This document shows positions 35,820 through 46,302 of a stretch of DNA of 64,000 nucleotides, piece by piece (positions within the stretch are counted from its first letter, which is position 1; each line of letters opens with the position of its first letter). The DNA is from Episyrphus balteatus. Lineage: Eukaryota > Arthropoda > Insecta > Diptera > Syrphidae. The position numbers were made by a program, and so were the translations under genes. Under the pieces are notes generated by a model. The model was not told the origin of the DNA. It made no database searches and saw only the letters and a program-made list of their open reading frames with translations. The DNA lies in contig NC_079134.1 of assembly GCF_945859705.1 (NCBI RefSeq), positions 151,687,718-151,751,717 of the forward strand, read 5' to 3'.

Positions 35820-36460
35820 CACCGGCACACAAAATAAAAAAAGTGTCATGTACCAGAAACCAGACCTATCTTTCTATATGTTTTTGGGCACGCTGAATCT
35901 GAATTTCAAGTCCGTTTGGCGCTGTCACCCTCCAGTTTTGAGTAAAATGCAAAAAACTAAAAAAAGGAAGTTTTTTGCCTTTTTTGGGGTATTTTCTACA
36001 TTTTTCTAAAAACTGGAGGGTGACCGGGCAAAACGGACTTGAAATTCGGATTCAGCGGGTCCAAAAACATATAGAAAGATAGGTCTGGTTCCTGGTACAT
36101 ACAACTTATTTTTTGTTGTGCTGGCACTTTCGCGACATGTCGCTTTCATCCCCGGCACACAAAAAAAAAATTTTAATGTACCAGGAACCAGACCTATCTT
36201 TCTATATGTTTTTTGACCCGCTGAATTCGAATTTCAAGTCCGTTTTGCCCGAACACCCTTCAGTTTTGAGAAAAATGCAAAAAAAACTCCATAAAAGTCA
36301 TACAAATTCAAACCAAATGCAGTCACAGCTCAAAACTGGAGGGTGACCGGGCCAAACGGACTCGAAATTCGGATTCAGCGTGTCCAAAAACATATAAAAA
36401 GAAAGGTCTGGTTTCTAATACATGACACTTTTTTTTACACTTTTTTTTTGTGAGCCGGTG
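35820..36460. mobile_element. dimeric CACTA-like MITE (copy 1), inside the hAT element
   Basis: Ends CACCGGCACACAAAAT and GAGCCGGTG, with 3-bp duplication TAA (35817-35819, 36461-36463). A CACYG start with a 3-bp duplication suits CACTA/EnSpm; TAA also fits PIF/Harbinger. It is two head-to-tail palindromic units (about 35820-36126 and 36152-36460) joined by a linker with GCGACATGTCGC. Each unit has inverted arms built on 'gtaccaggaaccagacc', 'tttctatatg', 'ttcaagtccg' and 'ccctccagttttgag'. Copy 2 at 60644-61277 has the same dimer layout. Confidence 0.88.
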
Positions 36461-36763
36461 TAATTAGTGATCCTTAATATAGATATATTGAGTAAATTTC
36501 CTATTTGTTTGTATATTTGAGTGTAGGCATTACTTTAAAGACGATAAAAAGATAAAAAACATAGGAAAAGGCAAAAAAAAGGCAATAACAAGAGAAAAGG
36601 CAAAAAAAGGCAATAACGAAAGAAAAGGCAAAAAAAAGGCAAAATAAAATACATATATTTGGCACGAGGGGGACGTGAAACGTGTTTGTTTTTAATCTAT
36701 AATGTCGTACGATTAAGCAAGAAAAAAAGGCAAATTCCACAACATCCTATCCCTGGTTATAGG

Positions 36764-37914
36764 TAATTAGGTAAAAATAACTAATATTCTTAGAAGCCTA
36801 TTAAATGATCAGAATAAATTAAAAACGTGGTTTTATCACTTAATTTTAAGCCAATTACCAAATTCCAATTACAGACAAAAAAAAGAAAATTTCAATAATA
36901 ACTTTTTATGGGTGATGATTTTGGTAACAAAGGTTATGTCATGCATGACATACGTCATCATTTATGTCACATGTCTCCTGTTTTCATTCATTTATGTCAA
37001 TTTAAATTTTGAATATGCGAAGTAGGTGGGCTCGCTACAACATAAATTCACCTATATCTACTCCAACTATACTGATACATCCGCATATAGATACTACCGA
37101 CTAGCTGAATATAATTTTTGGTTTCTCTTCAGCCACAGCACCAGACTGTGATCTGATGTGTATCCAATTAGCAGCTATTATTCAACAGATTTAAATTGCT
37201 GCACCGCTGAATGGAAAAATTGCTCTGATTTGCATCTTTAATTGCATGGAAGTGAGAAAAATCACGGCTATAGGTATATTTTATTTTTTTTCTTCTTTCG
37301 TACATTTCGGAATTAAGAGAGAAGGATGCGTTAACAGGTCGAGTTTTAAAAAATATAGAGGAGCTTCCTTTTTTTTTTTTTCATATTCGTTTTTTTACGT
37401 GTTGGAAAACAGGTTAAATAATGACGAATAAAAAAAAAAGGAACATGCACCGATTCACCGGAAAATTCGCGAATCGTGAGGTGAAGATATTTAATGATGT
37501 CCTCTTAATGGTAATGCCTCATGGGGTCTCGAAGGATGTGTGTATTTCTCGGCACAGTGTAAATGAATTCGACGAAACTGTATCTGTTAAAAATGGTACA
37601 TAAAAGTTTTCTCTGAAATTTATTTACAGAAATCACCTTCAGAATGCACCTTCGTCAGGTGCAAGATATAAAAATTGTAGGGAACAAAAATGTGACAAGC
37701 AAATAAAATATCATTAAAAGAATTAATTAACGAAGTATATTCTTGGAAGACACATAACGTCCCTACGCGTCTTTAATGAGCAAATGGATTTAAAATGTTA
37801 AAAACAATAAGTTGTATGTTTTTTGGACCACTATTATCCACCACTATTATACTACTATCTAATCGAAGTAACGCGTAACGCTTGTCAGATTGCCAAGGAA
37901 TAAAGAGCAGGAAT
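36764..37914. other. mostly unique DNA, no gene recognised
   Basis: A 60-codon frame at 37421-37603 (plus) has mixed composition and no stop, but no recognised domain and no splice context. I do not call it a gene. 'atgtcatgcatgacatacgtcat' (36938-36960) has overlapping TGACAT/ATGTCA half-palindromes. Confidence 0.45.
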
Positions 37915-38770
37915 TAGAAAGGCCTCTAGCGTTACAAAAAAAAAAAACAGGCAACAGCTTTGGTTAATCAGTAGTTATAATCAAGGCCCAGCGTTACGAA
38001 AAATAGCAAGCAAAAACTTTTTTCGATCTGAACGAATCAATAACGCACATGGTGGAACAAAAAATAGTAGGCAAGAGCTATGATGAATAAGCAAGTATAA
38101 TCCCGGACCCTAGCGTTACGAAAAACAACAGGCAATAGCTTCCTTTAATCAGCATGAATAATATCTAGCGTTACAAAAAATTGCATGTAACAGTTCTGGT
38201 GAGTCAGCAAGTACTATAAGGCCCTTGGTGTTACGAAAAATAATATGTAACAGCTCTGATGAATCAACAGGTATAATTATGTCCCCTAGGTTTACGAAAA
38301 ACAAGAGGTATATAGCTCTAATAAATTAACAGAAATAATCACGGCAACACGAAAAACAGCATGCATTAGCTTTGGTGAAATATCAAATATAACCACGTCT
38401 ACCAGCGTTACGAAAAACAGCAGGAAAAAGCTCTGGTGAATAAGCAGGTATAATCATGACCATTTGCGTTACGAAAAACATCAGGTAATAACTCTGGTAG
38501 ATCTGCATGAATTGATAACGCACCTGGTGGCACGTAAAATACCAGGCAAAAGCCCTTATAAATCAGCAGGTTTAATCAAGGCACCTAGCGCCACGAAAAA
38601 AAGCACACAGATAGAAAATAACGCAGAGATAACTTTACTTCTGGTATATTTAACTTTATTTCTGGTATATTTAACTATATTTTGATTAAATATAATAGAA
38701 ATAAAATTCAGGCAATAGCTCTGGTAGATCTGCACAAATAATTAGTAACGCACTTAGCGGCCCAAAAAAA
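37915..38770 (+). repeat. degenerate minisatellite, about 52-68 bp unit
   Basis: About 13 degenerate units share the order GCGTTACGAAAAACAGCAGG, then 'agctctggtgaatcagcaggtataatca'-type sequence. GTTACGAAAAA-like anchors sit near 37930, 37990, 38112, 38167, 38229, 38290, 38346, 38404, 38466 and 38589. Spacings of 52-62 bp are most common. Units differ by substitutions and small indels, so the array is old. No conserved reading frame runs through it. Confidence 0.8.
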
Positions 38771-39060
38771 CTGGCTGTCATATAAAAATTATTTGTGTGG
38801 CGACTGGAACAAACTGTACGAACAAACTATAAAATCATATGAGATTTCACATTTAGATATGTTATGTGAGATAAAGATATGTTATAAGACAAAGTTTTAT
38901 GATATTGTTTATTCAAATCCATGATAAAGGTATGTAACGCTGCGTTACACTTTCTAACAATTGTAGTAATTTTGGTCTATAATAATTAAAAAATCCAATT
39001 CAGTTAACATGAACAAAACCAGTTTTTGAAAAAGAAAGTTCACAAATTACCCCTTAAAAA
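38771..39060. other. non-coding flank of the minisatellite
   Basis: AT-rich. A 'gcgttac' word (38942-38948) echoes the minisatellite anchor. No gene. Confidence 0.45.
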
Positions 39061-40490
39061 ATTCAGTCAAACAAATTCTTCCTCCTCGGGGTAAGTCCAA
39101 AGGATTCAACTATAATCATGTACAGCTCCTTAACAAGCTTCACAAACTAACTGGCCCCAACAGCTTCACTGCGTGCATTTATGCTTCTTTTGGTGAATTG
39201 ACCTGAGCTGATGTAACCACAACTGGCATTTGGTGTTGCGCGATGTGATGGCGGTAGCAATGATGGTTATAGGGTTTGGGTTTTTGTTGCTGTGCTGTGT
39301 GATGTCCTGCTGGTGACATTTGTGTGTATTTAGCGAATGGACAATGATACAATACATTTTGGGTGGCATACACGAATTGGTTTGACTTCCTCGCCAGCCA
39401 GCAAATTTCTGTTCTGTTCCCCACCGCGAATTTTGCTGCTGTGTTCTGTGTTGCCATTGCCGCCTCGGAAATCATTCTTCCCGGATGTGCGTGGAATAAT
39501 TGCATTTTTTTTTAACTTGTCCCCCTCCACGAATGTCCTTTAGGGTTGATATTGTAGTATAGTTCTTTTGGTATTCTTGTTGTATTTTGTGGAATTTTTG
39601 ATCCTTGTCTGTTGCAGAATTTTGTGGTCAGTTCGCAACTCTGAGTTGGCTCTCTCAAACATGCGGCAGATCTCTGGAAGAACATTTGTTAGCAAACGAA
39701 TTCGCAATTATGGACTTCCCTTTAGCTTTTTCCCTACACATTTATATCCTCTCTCTCTCTCCATTAGCCCATCACTTTTTCTCTGGATATATATGTATAT
39801 GTGATAGCTGATATATATTTGGCGTTGTAATTTCGGTTCACCATAAAGGACACAGCATGCGGCACAATTGTGGCACACTATACAACATCCAGAGAAACAA
39901 AATGGGTAGATGAGATGGTTGGTCATCTATCAAGTGGCCGGACCGGGCCGGGCCGGGGGCCACCAGTGTGCAATTACTTAGCTTTGTTGGTTTGAATTTA
40001 AGAGCATCAGAGAGATGTTGTGTTGTGCTACTGGCTGCGGTGCGATGTGGGGGTGTGGAGAAATTGGTGATTTTATTGCTTATTCCTTTGACAGGATCCG
40101 GAAGAGTAGTGGATTTTTCGGTGGAATAATTCGTTTCGAATGAGTAACAGATTGTGGTGGTAGAATTGCGAAATTACACAAACACACACACAATGGATGG
40201 ATTAAAATTGATATACCATGCACGGAATTTAAGTGCTATCTTGGATGTAATAAAGAAATCCATCACTTAACTTCATTATAACGCAGGCGATGCAATTAAT
40301 ATAGTTGAATTTTGTTTTTTTTTTTTTCAGTTTGTATTCGGTTGTTGATGGAAAAGTCAGTCAGTTGAATTTATTACTTATCTCCTGGGACAATATCGTC
40401 GATAATGTTTCCCTTAACAAAGCTATAAAGCTCCTATAAGCCTTCTTTTAACTATTTTAGAATTCACTTTTGGTATTTCTATCTTCAAAC
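39061..40490. other. less AT-biased low-repeat island
   Basis: The most GC-balanced part of the window. Contains a CT tract (about 39749-39762), an ATATAT-type run (39788-39800) and a GC-only hairpin (39934-39963). Overlapping frames on both strands (39179-39530 minus; 39337-39811 plus) give Gln/His-rich or low-complexity peptides with no domain. A promoter, 5' UTR or regulatory region of a host gene is possible, but no splice sites or coding exon can be argued. Confidence 0.45.
39934..39963. repeat. GC-only hairpin GTGGCC...GGCCAC
   Basis: GTGGCC (39934-39939) pairs with GGCCAC (39958-39963) around GGCCGGG-type internal repeats. Nearly every base is G or C in an AT-rich region. Confidence 0.8.
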
Positions 40491-40496
40491 CACTTT

Positions 40497-42348
40497 TTGA
40501 CGTGATAACGTCTTAAAAATCGATGAACTATGGCAGGAATCACAAAGAAGTGACGCCATTTTCTCCCGTTCCACTTGAAATTTTTAAAAATAAACTATTC
40601 GAGATAGAAAAATCTACTTTATGTAGGTAACCCATTTGAAAGATAATAACCTAAAGTTGAATACAATTGAAGGATTTTTAAAAATTTCTTCATTTAATAG
40701 GGTATATAGGCTTAAAACAAAATTGCAAAAAAGTGGCTATTTTTTAAATGCGACGTTATAGAAGGTAGACGTTATAGAAAGTTAAATTTTTTTTAATCGA
40801 TAGATAAATTTATTGTTAGGCTGACAAAAGTATTGAAAAATTTCTAAAAAATTTAAAAACCAAGTTATAAATGGATTTTTAAAACGAAAACATGAGGTAG
40901 ACCTTTGGCAAAGTAGTGATTTTAGGTAGGGGACATTTTTTTTGACAATTTGAAAAACGTCATTCAAAAGATAATAAAAAAAAATGTTAGAAGTCTAATA
41001 CAGTTTTTTTTTTTAAGCTCTGCGTTTCGAAATATGAATTTTTGAAAAGCACCTCCATTTTTTGGGCTATTTTCTGGTGAGATTTTATTTTTTTAATTTT
41101 TCGTACCGTTCAAAAAATCTCAAACTTATAGCACATGTAGTCTATAACCGTGCGCAAAAAATTAGTATTTTAAAATTGGTATTTAAAAATTGGTATTTTA
41201 AAATGATTTTTGACTGAATAACGGGAAAAACAAATTTTTTTGTCCCAAGTTTTTTGACCATTTTTAACGGTTTTTTATTTTTATTTTTATCTTTTTTTTC
41301 TTTTACAGAAAAATGAATGAAATTAATGCTGTAGATAAATAACAGAAAAGACTATATTTGTGCGAAATTTCAATGAATTTTGTAGTCACAATTTTAAGAT
41401 ATCGGTAAAATAAAGTTCTATTTTTCAACACGTTCTTTATTTTGATCTAGAGCAGATACAAAATGATATATCACACATAACGGTACATTTACTACAAGCT
41501 ACACAATGTTAAATTAAAAAACTTCAAAAATACCTCAAAAAACCTGTGGAAATCTGTTGCCCATGACCTGTTATCAGTGTGGGAATTACCGTATTCTCAG
41601 TTTGAAATTTCGACATAGTTGGTTTTCAAAAATTCAAACTTTTTTTGTAGGCAACGTAGAAATATGATTGAAGCGTCATATGAAGGGTGAAATATTAAGC
41701 TTTCTTATGATATAACATTTAATACAAGTTGTTACAGAAAAAAATTGTTTAAATGGCGTGAGAAGATAAAAAAGATTGATTTTTTTGCTTTTTTGATGAA
41801 AACTGATTGGTTTCGAAAAATTGTAGCTCTTTTTGTAGATGTCTTGCAGACATGGTTTGAAATGAATATTTTGAGCTGAAACAATAGGTTTTTTGATGGT
41901 ATAAATTAGAAGAAAAAAGTTTGATTTTTTCACTTTTTTCATTAAAAATCATTGTTTTCAATAAATTATTTGAATACCTTTTACGCATTGTACAAATCTA
42001 AGTAGCTATGGCTTTATTCTTTAGAAAAAATATTAAATGGCGTATTTATTTTTTAAGCTTTTCATATGAAAAAAAATTGATATAATGAGAAAAGAAAAAA
42101 AAAAAGGTATTTGTTTTAGCTTTTTCTTGTAAATTATGATAGGATTCAAAAAGTTATTCCGTTTTTCTACAAATCATATAGACATACATAAATATTTTAG
42201 GTCTTGATCTTTAGCTAAGTTTTTTAAAAGAAAGTTAACAAAAAAATAATTTTTAGATCATTTTTATTTTCAACAAAAGCAAAAGACCTATTTTCTTAGA
42301 CGTTTTCACGTAAAATCATCGTCCGTTAACCGGCTTTACACACAACCA
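40497..42348 (-). mobile_element. R2 dispersed repeat, copy 2, inverted
   Basis: Begins TTGACGTGATAACGTCTTA (the R2 right end, inverted) and ends CCGGCTTTACACACAACC (the left end). Shared middle blocks are 'ctgtggaaatctgttgcc', 'taccgtattctcagt', 'catatgaagggtgaaatattaagctt'. Longer than copy 1 by extra AT-rich sequence near the left end (about 41940-42300). Minus frames at 41676-41988 arise from the repeat and are not genes. Confidence 0.82.
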
Positions 42349-42786
42349 CTTGTTTTGAGTTTACCTTCATCAAATAATGAGAAGAAACAAATCCTTTTTA
42401 TCCCTTTTGATAGTTTATGCACTTTTGAAACCTCTTTTGTTTGTCCTCTGTTATCCCATCACAAAGGCTTCATCAATTAATCTGTTTTCAACAAAAACCT
42501 TTTATCGATTTACAAACAACAACATGACCTCGAAAATTCATTTTCTTATCAAGGGGCACGGTAGTGCCCAGCCAAGTTCTCTAGCAACTTTGGCACTACA
42601 CCCTTATTTACAGGAAACAACTCAGGCCATTTTCGACCCCCCTCTAACTTCCACACCAAAGATGCTAGAATATTCAAACTCGCTACATTTATTGAGCTTG
42701 TCAAAACCAAACTCCTCACAAAATTTAAGCCTTTTACGATGAGTAGTTTCTGAGATATAGGGCTTCAAAAATCGCAAAAACCGTAA
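42349..42786 (+). repeat. unique-like leader of the 147-bp tandem array
   Basis: Runs into the ACTC microsatellite. Contains 'ggtagtgccca' (42550-42560), which forms a short hairpin. The 121-codon frame here (42377-42742) has no domain and its 3' end runs into the repeat; I treat it as non-coding. Confidence 0.4.
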
Positions 42787-42845
42787 CTGACTGACTGACT
42801 CACTCACTCACTCACTCACTCACTCACTCACTCACTCACTCACTG
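42787..42845 (+). repeat. (ACTG)n/(ACTC)n microsatellite
   Basis: GACTGACTGACT followed by about twelve ACTC units and then ACTGACAG. It lies exactly between the leader and the 147-bp tandem units. Confidence 0.9.
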
Positions 42846-43440
42846 ACAGATCATCAAAATTATGGAGAACTTCCCGTTAACGTAGAAACTTGAAATTTTA
42901 CACGGTGATAGGGCTTGTGGTGTATACAAAGGGAAAAATCGAAAATTTGAGATTTTCAATTCAGGGGGCGTGGCATCCGCCCATTTCCGCTGAATTATCA
43001 TCAAATATTATAGAGCACTTCTGATTATCGTAGAATCTTGAAATTTGGTAGAATGGTAGAGCTGGTAGTTTGTACAAGGGAAAAAATTTAAAATTTGAGA
43101 ATTCCAGCCAGGGGGCGTGGCATCCGCCCATTTCCGCTGAATTTTCATAAAATATTATAGAGCACTTCTGATTATCGTAGAATCTTGAAATTTGGTGGAA
43201 TGGTAGAACTGGTAGTTTATACAAAGAAAAAATTTTAAAATTTGAGAATTTCAGCCAGGGGGCGTGCTAACCGCCCATTTCCGCTGAATTATCATTAAAT
43301 ATTATAGAGCACTTCTGATTATTGTAGAATCTTGACATTTGGTAGAACGGTAGAGCTGGTAGTTTATAAAAAGGAAAAAATTTAAAATTTGAGAATTTCA
43401 GCCAGGGGGCGTGGCAACCGCCCATTTCCGCTGAATTTTC
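42846..43440 (+). repeat. tandem array with exact 147-bp period
   Basis: The anchor CAGGGGGCG begins at 42962, 43109, 43256 and 43403, so three consecutive intervals are each 147 bp. Each unit has CCGCCCATTTCCGCTGAAT, 'atcataaatattatagagc', 'acttctgattatcgtagaat', 'cttgaaatttggtagaatgg' and 'gagctggtag'. A diverged leading unit (42846-42961) precedes. GGGGGCG and CGCCC within each anchor can pair. AT-rich spacers are punctuated by a GC-rich 25-bp core. Confidence 0.92.
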
Positions 43441-43490
43441 ATCATATATAGAGATCTTCAATTCTACAGCCATACCTTGCAAAAAGTAGT

Positions 43491-43842
43491 GAAATCACAA
43501 CAAAAACATTACTGTTAAAAAAAGAGCCAAGTTCTCCTATGTTGAAATTATGCTGGCACAAAAACTACTGAGATGTAAAAGTGTACCAAGTTCTAAAGTT
43601 TGGGTTCAAATTCGTATCAATAAAATTTTGATTGTTTCCTTGGCAATTTTTGAAATAACTTTAAAAATCGGTAATGAAAAGAAAAATTGTCAAGAGAACA
43701 ATCAAAATTTTATTGATACGAATTTGAACCCAAACTTTAGAACTTGGTACACTTTTACATCTCAGTAGTTTTTGTGCCAGCATAATTTCAACATAGGAGA
43801 ACTTGGCTCTTTTTTTAACAGTAATGTTTTTGTTGTGATTTC
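43491..43842. repeat. 352-bp inverted repeat at the end of the tandem array
   Basis: The left arm (43491-43652) and right arm (43683-43842) are almost exact reverse complements, with a spacer of about 30 nt. Outer borders are GAAATCACAACAAAAAC and GTTTTTGTTGTGATTTC. Identical peptides on opposite strands (MLAQKLLRCKSVPSSKV) are a by-product of the symmetry. No target duplication is visible, so it could be a MITE or the hairpin terminus of the composite repeat. Confidence 0.88.
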
Positions 43843-44514
43843 CTTTTTCAGGAAACAATTTATATTGAACAGATTCCATTTTTGGTTCAATTTGGACTAC
43901 TTTTTAATCTAATAAACTTTGTAATATTGACTCACTTTAAGGCTTTTTTTTTATATCAACGCATTGAAAAAGTTGATTTAATTAAGTGATACAACTTTTA
44001 CACAAAATGCATCAATTTTCCTTTTCAGTATCCTATCTACAGTTGCATCCACACACACACACATTCAAACAATTTCACTTTATAGAGTATAATTCCCTAA
44101 ATTGAAAGCAATTCGCTATTCAAATATAAACGATATAACTCCCATAGAGCCGACACAGAAGCAAATGTGTACTATATATGAACGAAAACGAAAAAACGAT
44201 GACGATTTGTTGGTTGCATCCAACCATCAACGCTTAAAAAAAAAAATATTGAAAAAAAAAATCATTCTGCAATTGACACCGCACAAATTGAAATCGCTAG
44301 TTGTCGGAAATCTAATTTTAAGCAGTCAATTTCAAAATCTCTGCTTTTGGTTGCTGCTGTTAGTGTGTTATGGTGCTTTCGCTTGGGCGCCATTTTTCAT
44401 GAACTTCTATATGATTTTTGAATTTTCTCTACTCAACATCATCATAAACTGCATCATAAAGAGAGAAGTGGGAGGAGAGAGAAATAGATATACAAATTTT
44501 AAGCAATTTAACAT
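43843..44514. other. non-coding DNA
   Basis: No gene confirmed. A 139-codon plus frame (44102-44521) crosses an A-rich run, has no domain, and ends at the left border of the next element. A short (AC)n lies at 44050-44063. Confidence 0.45.
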
Positions 44515-44523
44515 ATTTTGAAT

Positions 44524-46095
44524 GGTGCAGGGAAATAATTCCACGGGAATCTGCTCCACATGGGAATTTATTCCACTTCAAGTGGGAATCTATTACACTT
44601 TTTGAAGTGGAATAAATTCTCACCGTGGAAGGGAATTTACTACACCAATTTTTTTGTGGAATTATTACCCACCAAAACTGTAGAAAATAGATTGATTTCT
44701 GAATATTTTAAGAACCATTTGAATTCATATTAAGCAATATTTTTATGTATACCTATGGAAATAGAAGGTTTAGTTTTACCAAAATATTTTATTTTTATAA
44801 AACGACGTTGTATTCTTTTTCAAAACAAACGATTATAGAGTTTTTCCTTCAATTGAAGTTGCTTGGACGGAATTCTTCATTATGTAACTACATCTTGTGG
44901 ATATAAGCAATTATATGGATAATGATGCTATGAAATAACGCCAAGTAAAATAAGGCCAACATTAGAAGCGAAGCGGAAAAAAATTTGTTGACATGAGAAT
45001 CTACTCAAATTTCACAACCGAAACGCGAAGCGGAAAAAAATTTTGACCACGGGAGAATCAATTTTGAGGTGTGAAAATAAAAATTCGCGCGAATTTTTAT
45101 TTTCACACCTCAAAATTGATTCTCCCGTGGTCAAAATTTTTTTCCGCTTCGCGTTTCGGTTGTGAAATTTGAGTAGATTCTCATGTCAACAAATTTTTTT
45201 CCGCTTCGCTTTCAACCAATTATTACAAGAGGGGTTGATATGTTTTTGATCATTAAGTTATCATTATTTGTCCGCTTTGTTTGTAAGATATTTCTTCAAA
45301 TCACGCGAACTAAAAACTATTAGACTTGAAAGAAATCTTTTAAAAAAATCCCCACGCCTCTCCCCCCCCCCCCCCCAAAAAACCGCACGCGCTGGGGTCA
45401 ATTTTCACCGAGTACGAAGTCATTTGCGGATGATTATCGTATCGGCACTTTTTAGTGTTTTTTGAAGGTAAAAACAAATTCAAAAGAATTAAATAAGTAA
45501 AGTGAATTGAGATACGAATATCAAAGGAAGGTCAATGATTGGGACTGTTTCTTCCTCTTTTCCGTAAATTATTGTTTTGCTATGTCGTACTTTGATTTGA
45601 AACATAAAAAATCAAAGTCGACTTTAGGCTACCTACTTATTACCGACACTGCTGTTTTTTTAAGTTTTTGATCAGTTTTTGTATGAAGAGCATGTAAGTA
45701 GTTAATATGTACCAGTTGACACGATCCAAGACATAGCTATGTTTCTGAAACTTACAATAGAAATATATTATATTTTCCCAGATCGAATTGGAAGGACTCT
45801 ACTATTTTGTATGCCATGAAAATGGTTTATAAACTGAAGGTACTATCCATTTCCGCAAAAACGCAGCTTTTTTCCAGATGGCACATACAATACAAACATA
45901 AAGTAAAATCATTCTCCAAAATGACAAGAAATAAATCACCAAAATTGAAGGTGAAGTTATTTCCCAATTAAAAGTGTAATAAATTCTCACTCGGGGCGGG
46001 AATTTATTCCACTTCAAAAAGTGGAACAGATTCCCACATAAGGTGGAATAAATTCCCATGTGGAGCAGATTCCCGTGGAATTATTTCCCTGCACC
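44524..46095. mobile_element. Foldback-like TIR element with 9-bp target duplication
   Basis: The ends GGTGCAGGGAAATAATTCC and GGAATTATTTCCCTGCACC are inverted. Identity runs for at least 50 bp and similarity for about 130 bp. The exact 9-bp duplication ATTTTGAAT lies outside (44515-44523, 46096-46104). The arms are made of short sub-repeats (GGGAATYTRTTCCAC and its complement). Modular arms and a 9-bp duplication are typical of Foldback and Mutator-like elements. No transposase. It holds a perfect 246-bp palindrome (44966-45211) and a C15 run (45362-45376). Confidence 0.9.
44966..45211. repeat. perfect 246-bp palindrome, no spacer
   Basis: The two 123-bp halves meet at TTCGC|GCGAA (45088/45089) and are exact reverse complements by reading every base. 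Landmarks in the left half are AAGCGAAGCGGAAAAAAAT, 'gttgacatgagaatctac', 'aaccgaaacgcgaagcgg' and 'ccacgggagaatcaattttg'. The AAGCGAAGCGG word recurs inside each half. It may be a nested foldback insertion or an internal arm of the host element. Confidence 0.93.
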
Positions 46096-46302
46096 ATTTT
46101 GAATGATTTAACATAAGATAAGCTTTGATGGATGTTTATTATAGAGGATTCATTAAACCATCAAAAAATTAACAGCTACAAAACAAGTATATTTACATCG
46201 TATACTGCATTTTATTTGTTGATGGACCTATGAAAAAAAATTAAAAAAAAATATTAGAACATTTCTTCAGTATTGAAATTTTTTTTACAAAACCAATATT
46301 GT

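Larger units (their letters stand above)
35274..36755 (-). mobile_element. hAT element with 8-bp target duplication, decayed
   Basis: Ends CAGGGATAGGAT and ATCCTATCCCTG are inverted. Similarity extends to 'ttgtgga' with one mismatch. The exact 8-bp duplication GTTATAGG lies outside (35266-35273, 36756-36763). CAGGG ends plus 8-bp duplication identify hAT. AAAAGGCAAAA-like words are repeated under both ends (35311-35345, 36567-36648, and 36727), as subterminal transposase-binding repeats usually are. It contains a transposase relic on the minus strand and is interrupted by a CACTA-like dimer (35820-36460). Confidence 0.92.

Noticed and set aside
37421..37603. Small gene of 60 codons
   Set aside because: Mixed composition but no domain, no splice signals and no paralogue in the window.
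37915..38770. CRISPR array
   Set aside because: Units are diverged along their whole length with variable spacing and no identical repeats; this is a eukaryotic minisatellite.
42377..42742. 121-codon plus frame with a hydrophobic start
   Set aside because: Lies in the leader of the 147-bp composite repeat. Nothing recognisable in the peptide.
42962..43440. CRISPR array
   Set aside because: The whole 147-bp unit is conserved, not short repeats with unique spacers.
44102..44521. 139-codon plus frame
   Set aside because: Composition follows the A-rich DNA, and it stops at the border of the Foldback-like element. No domain.
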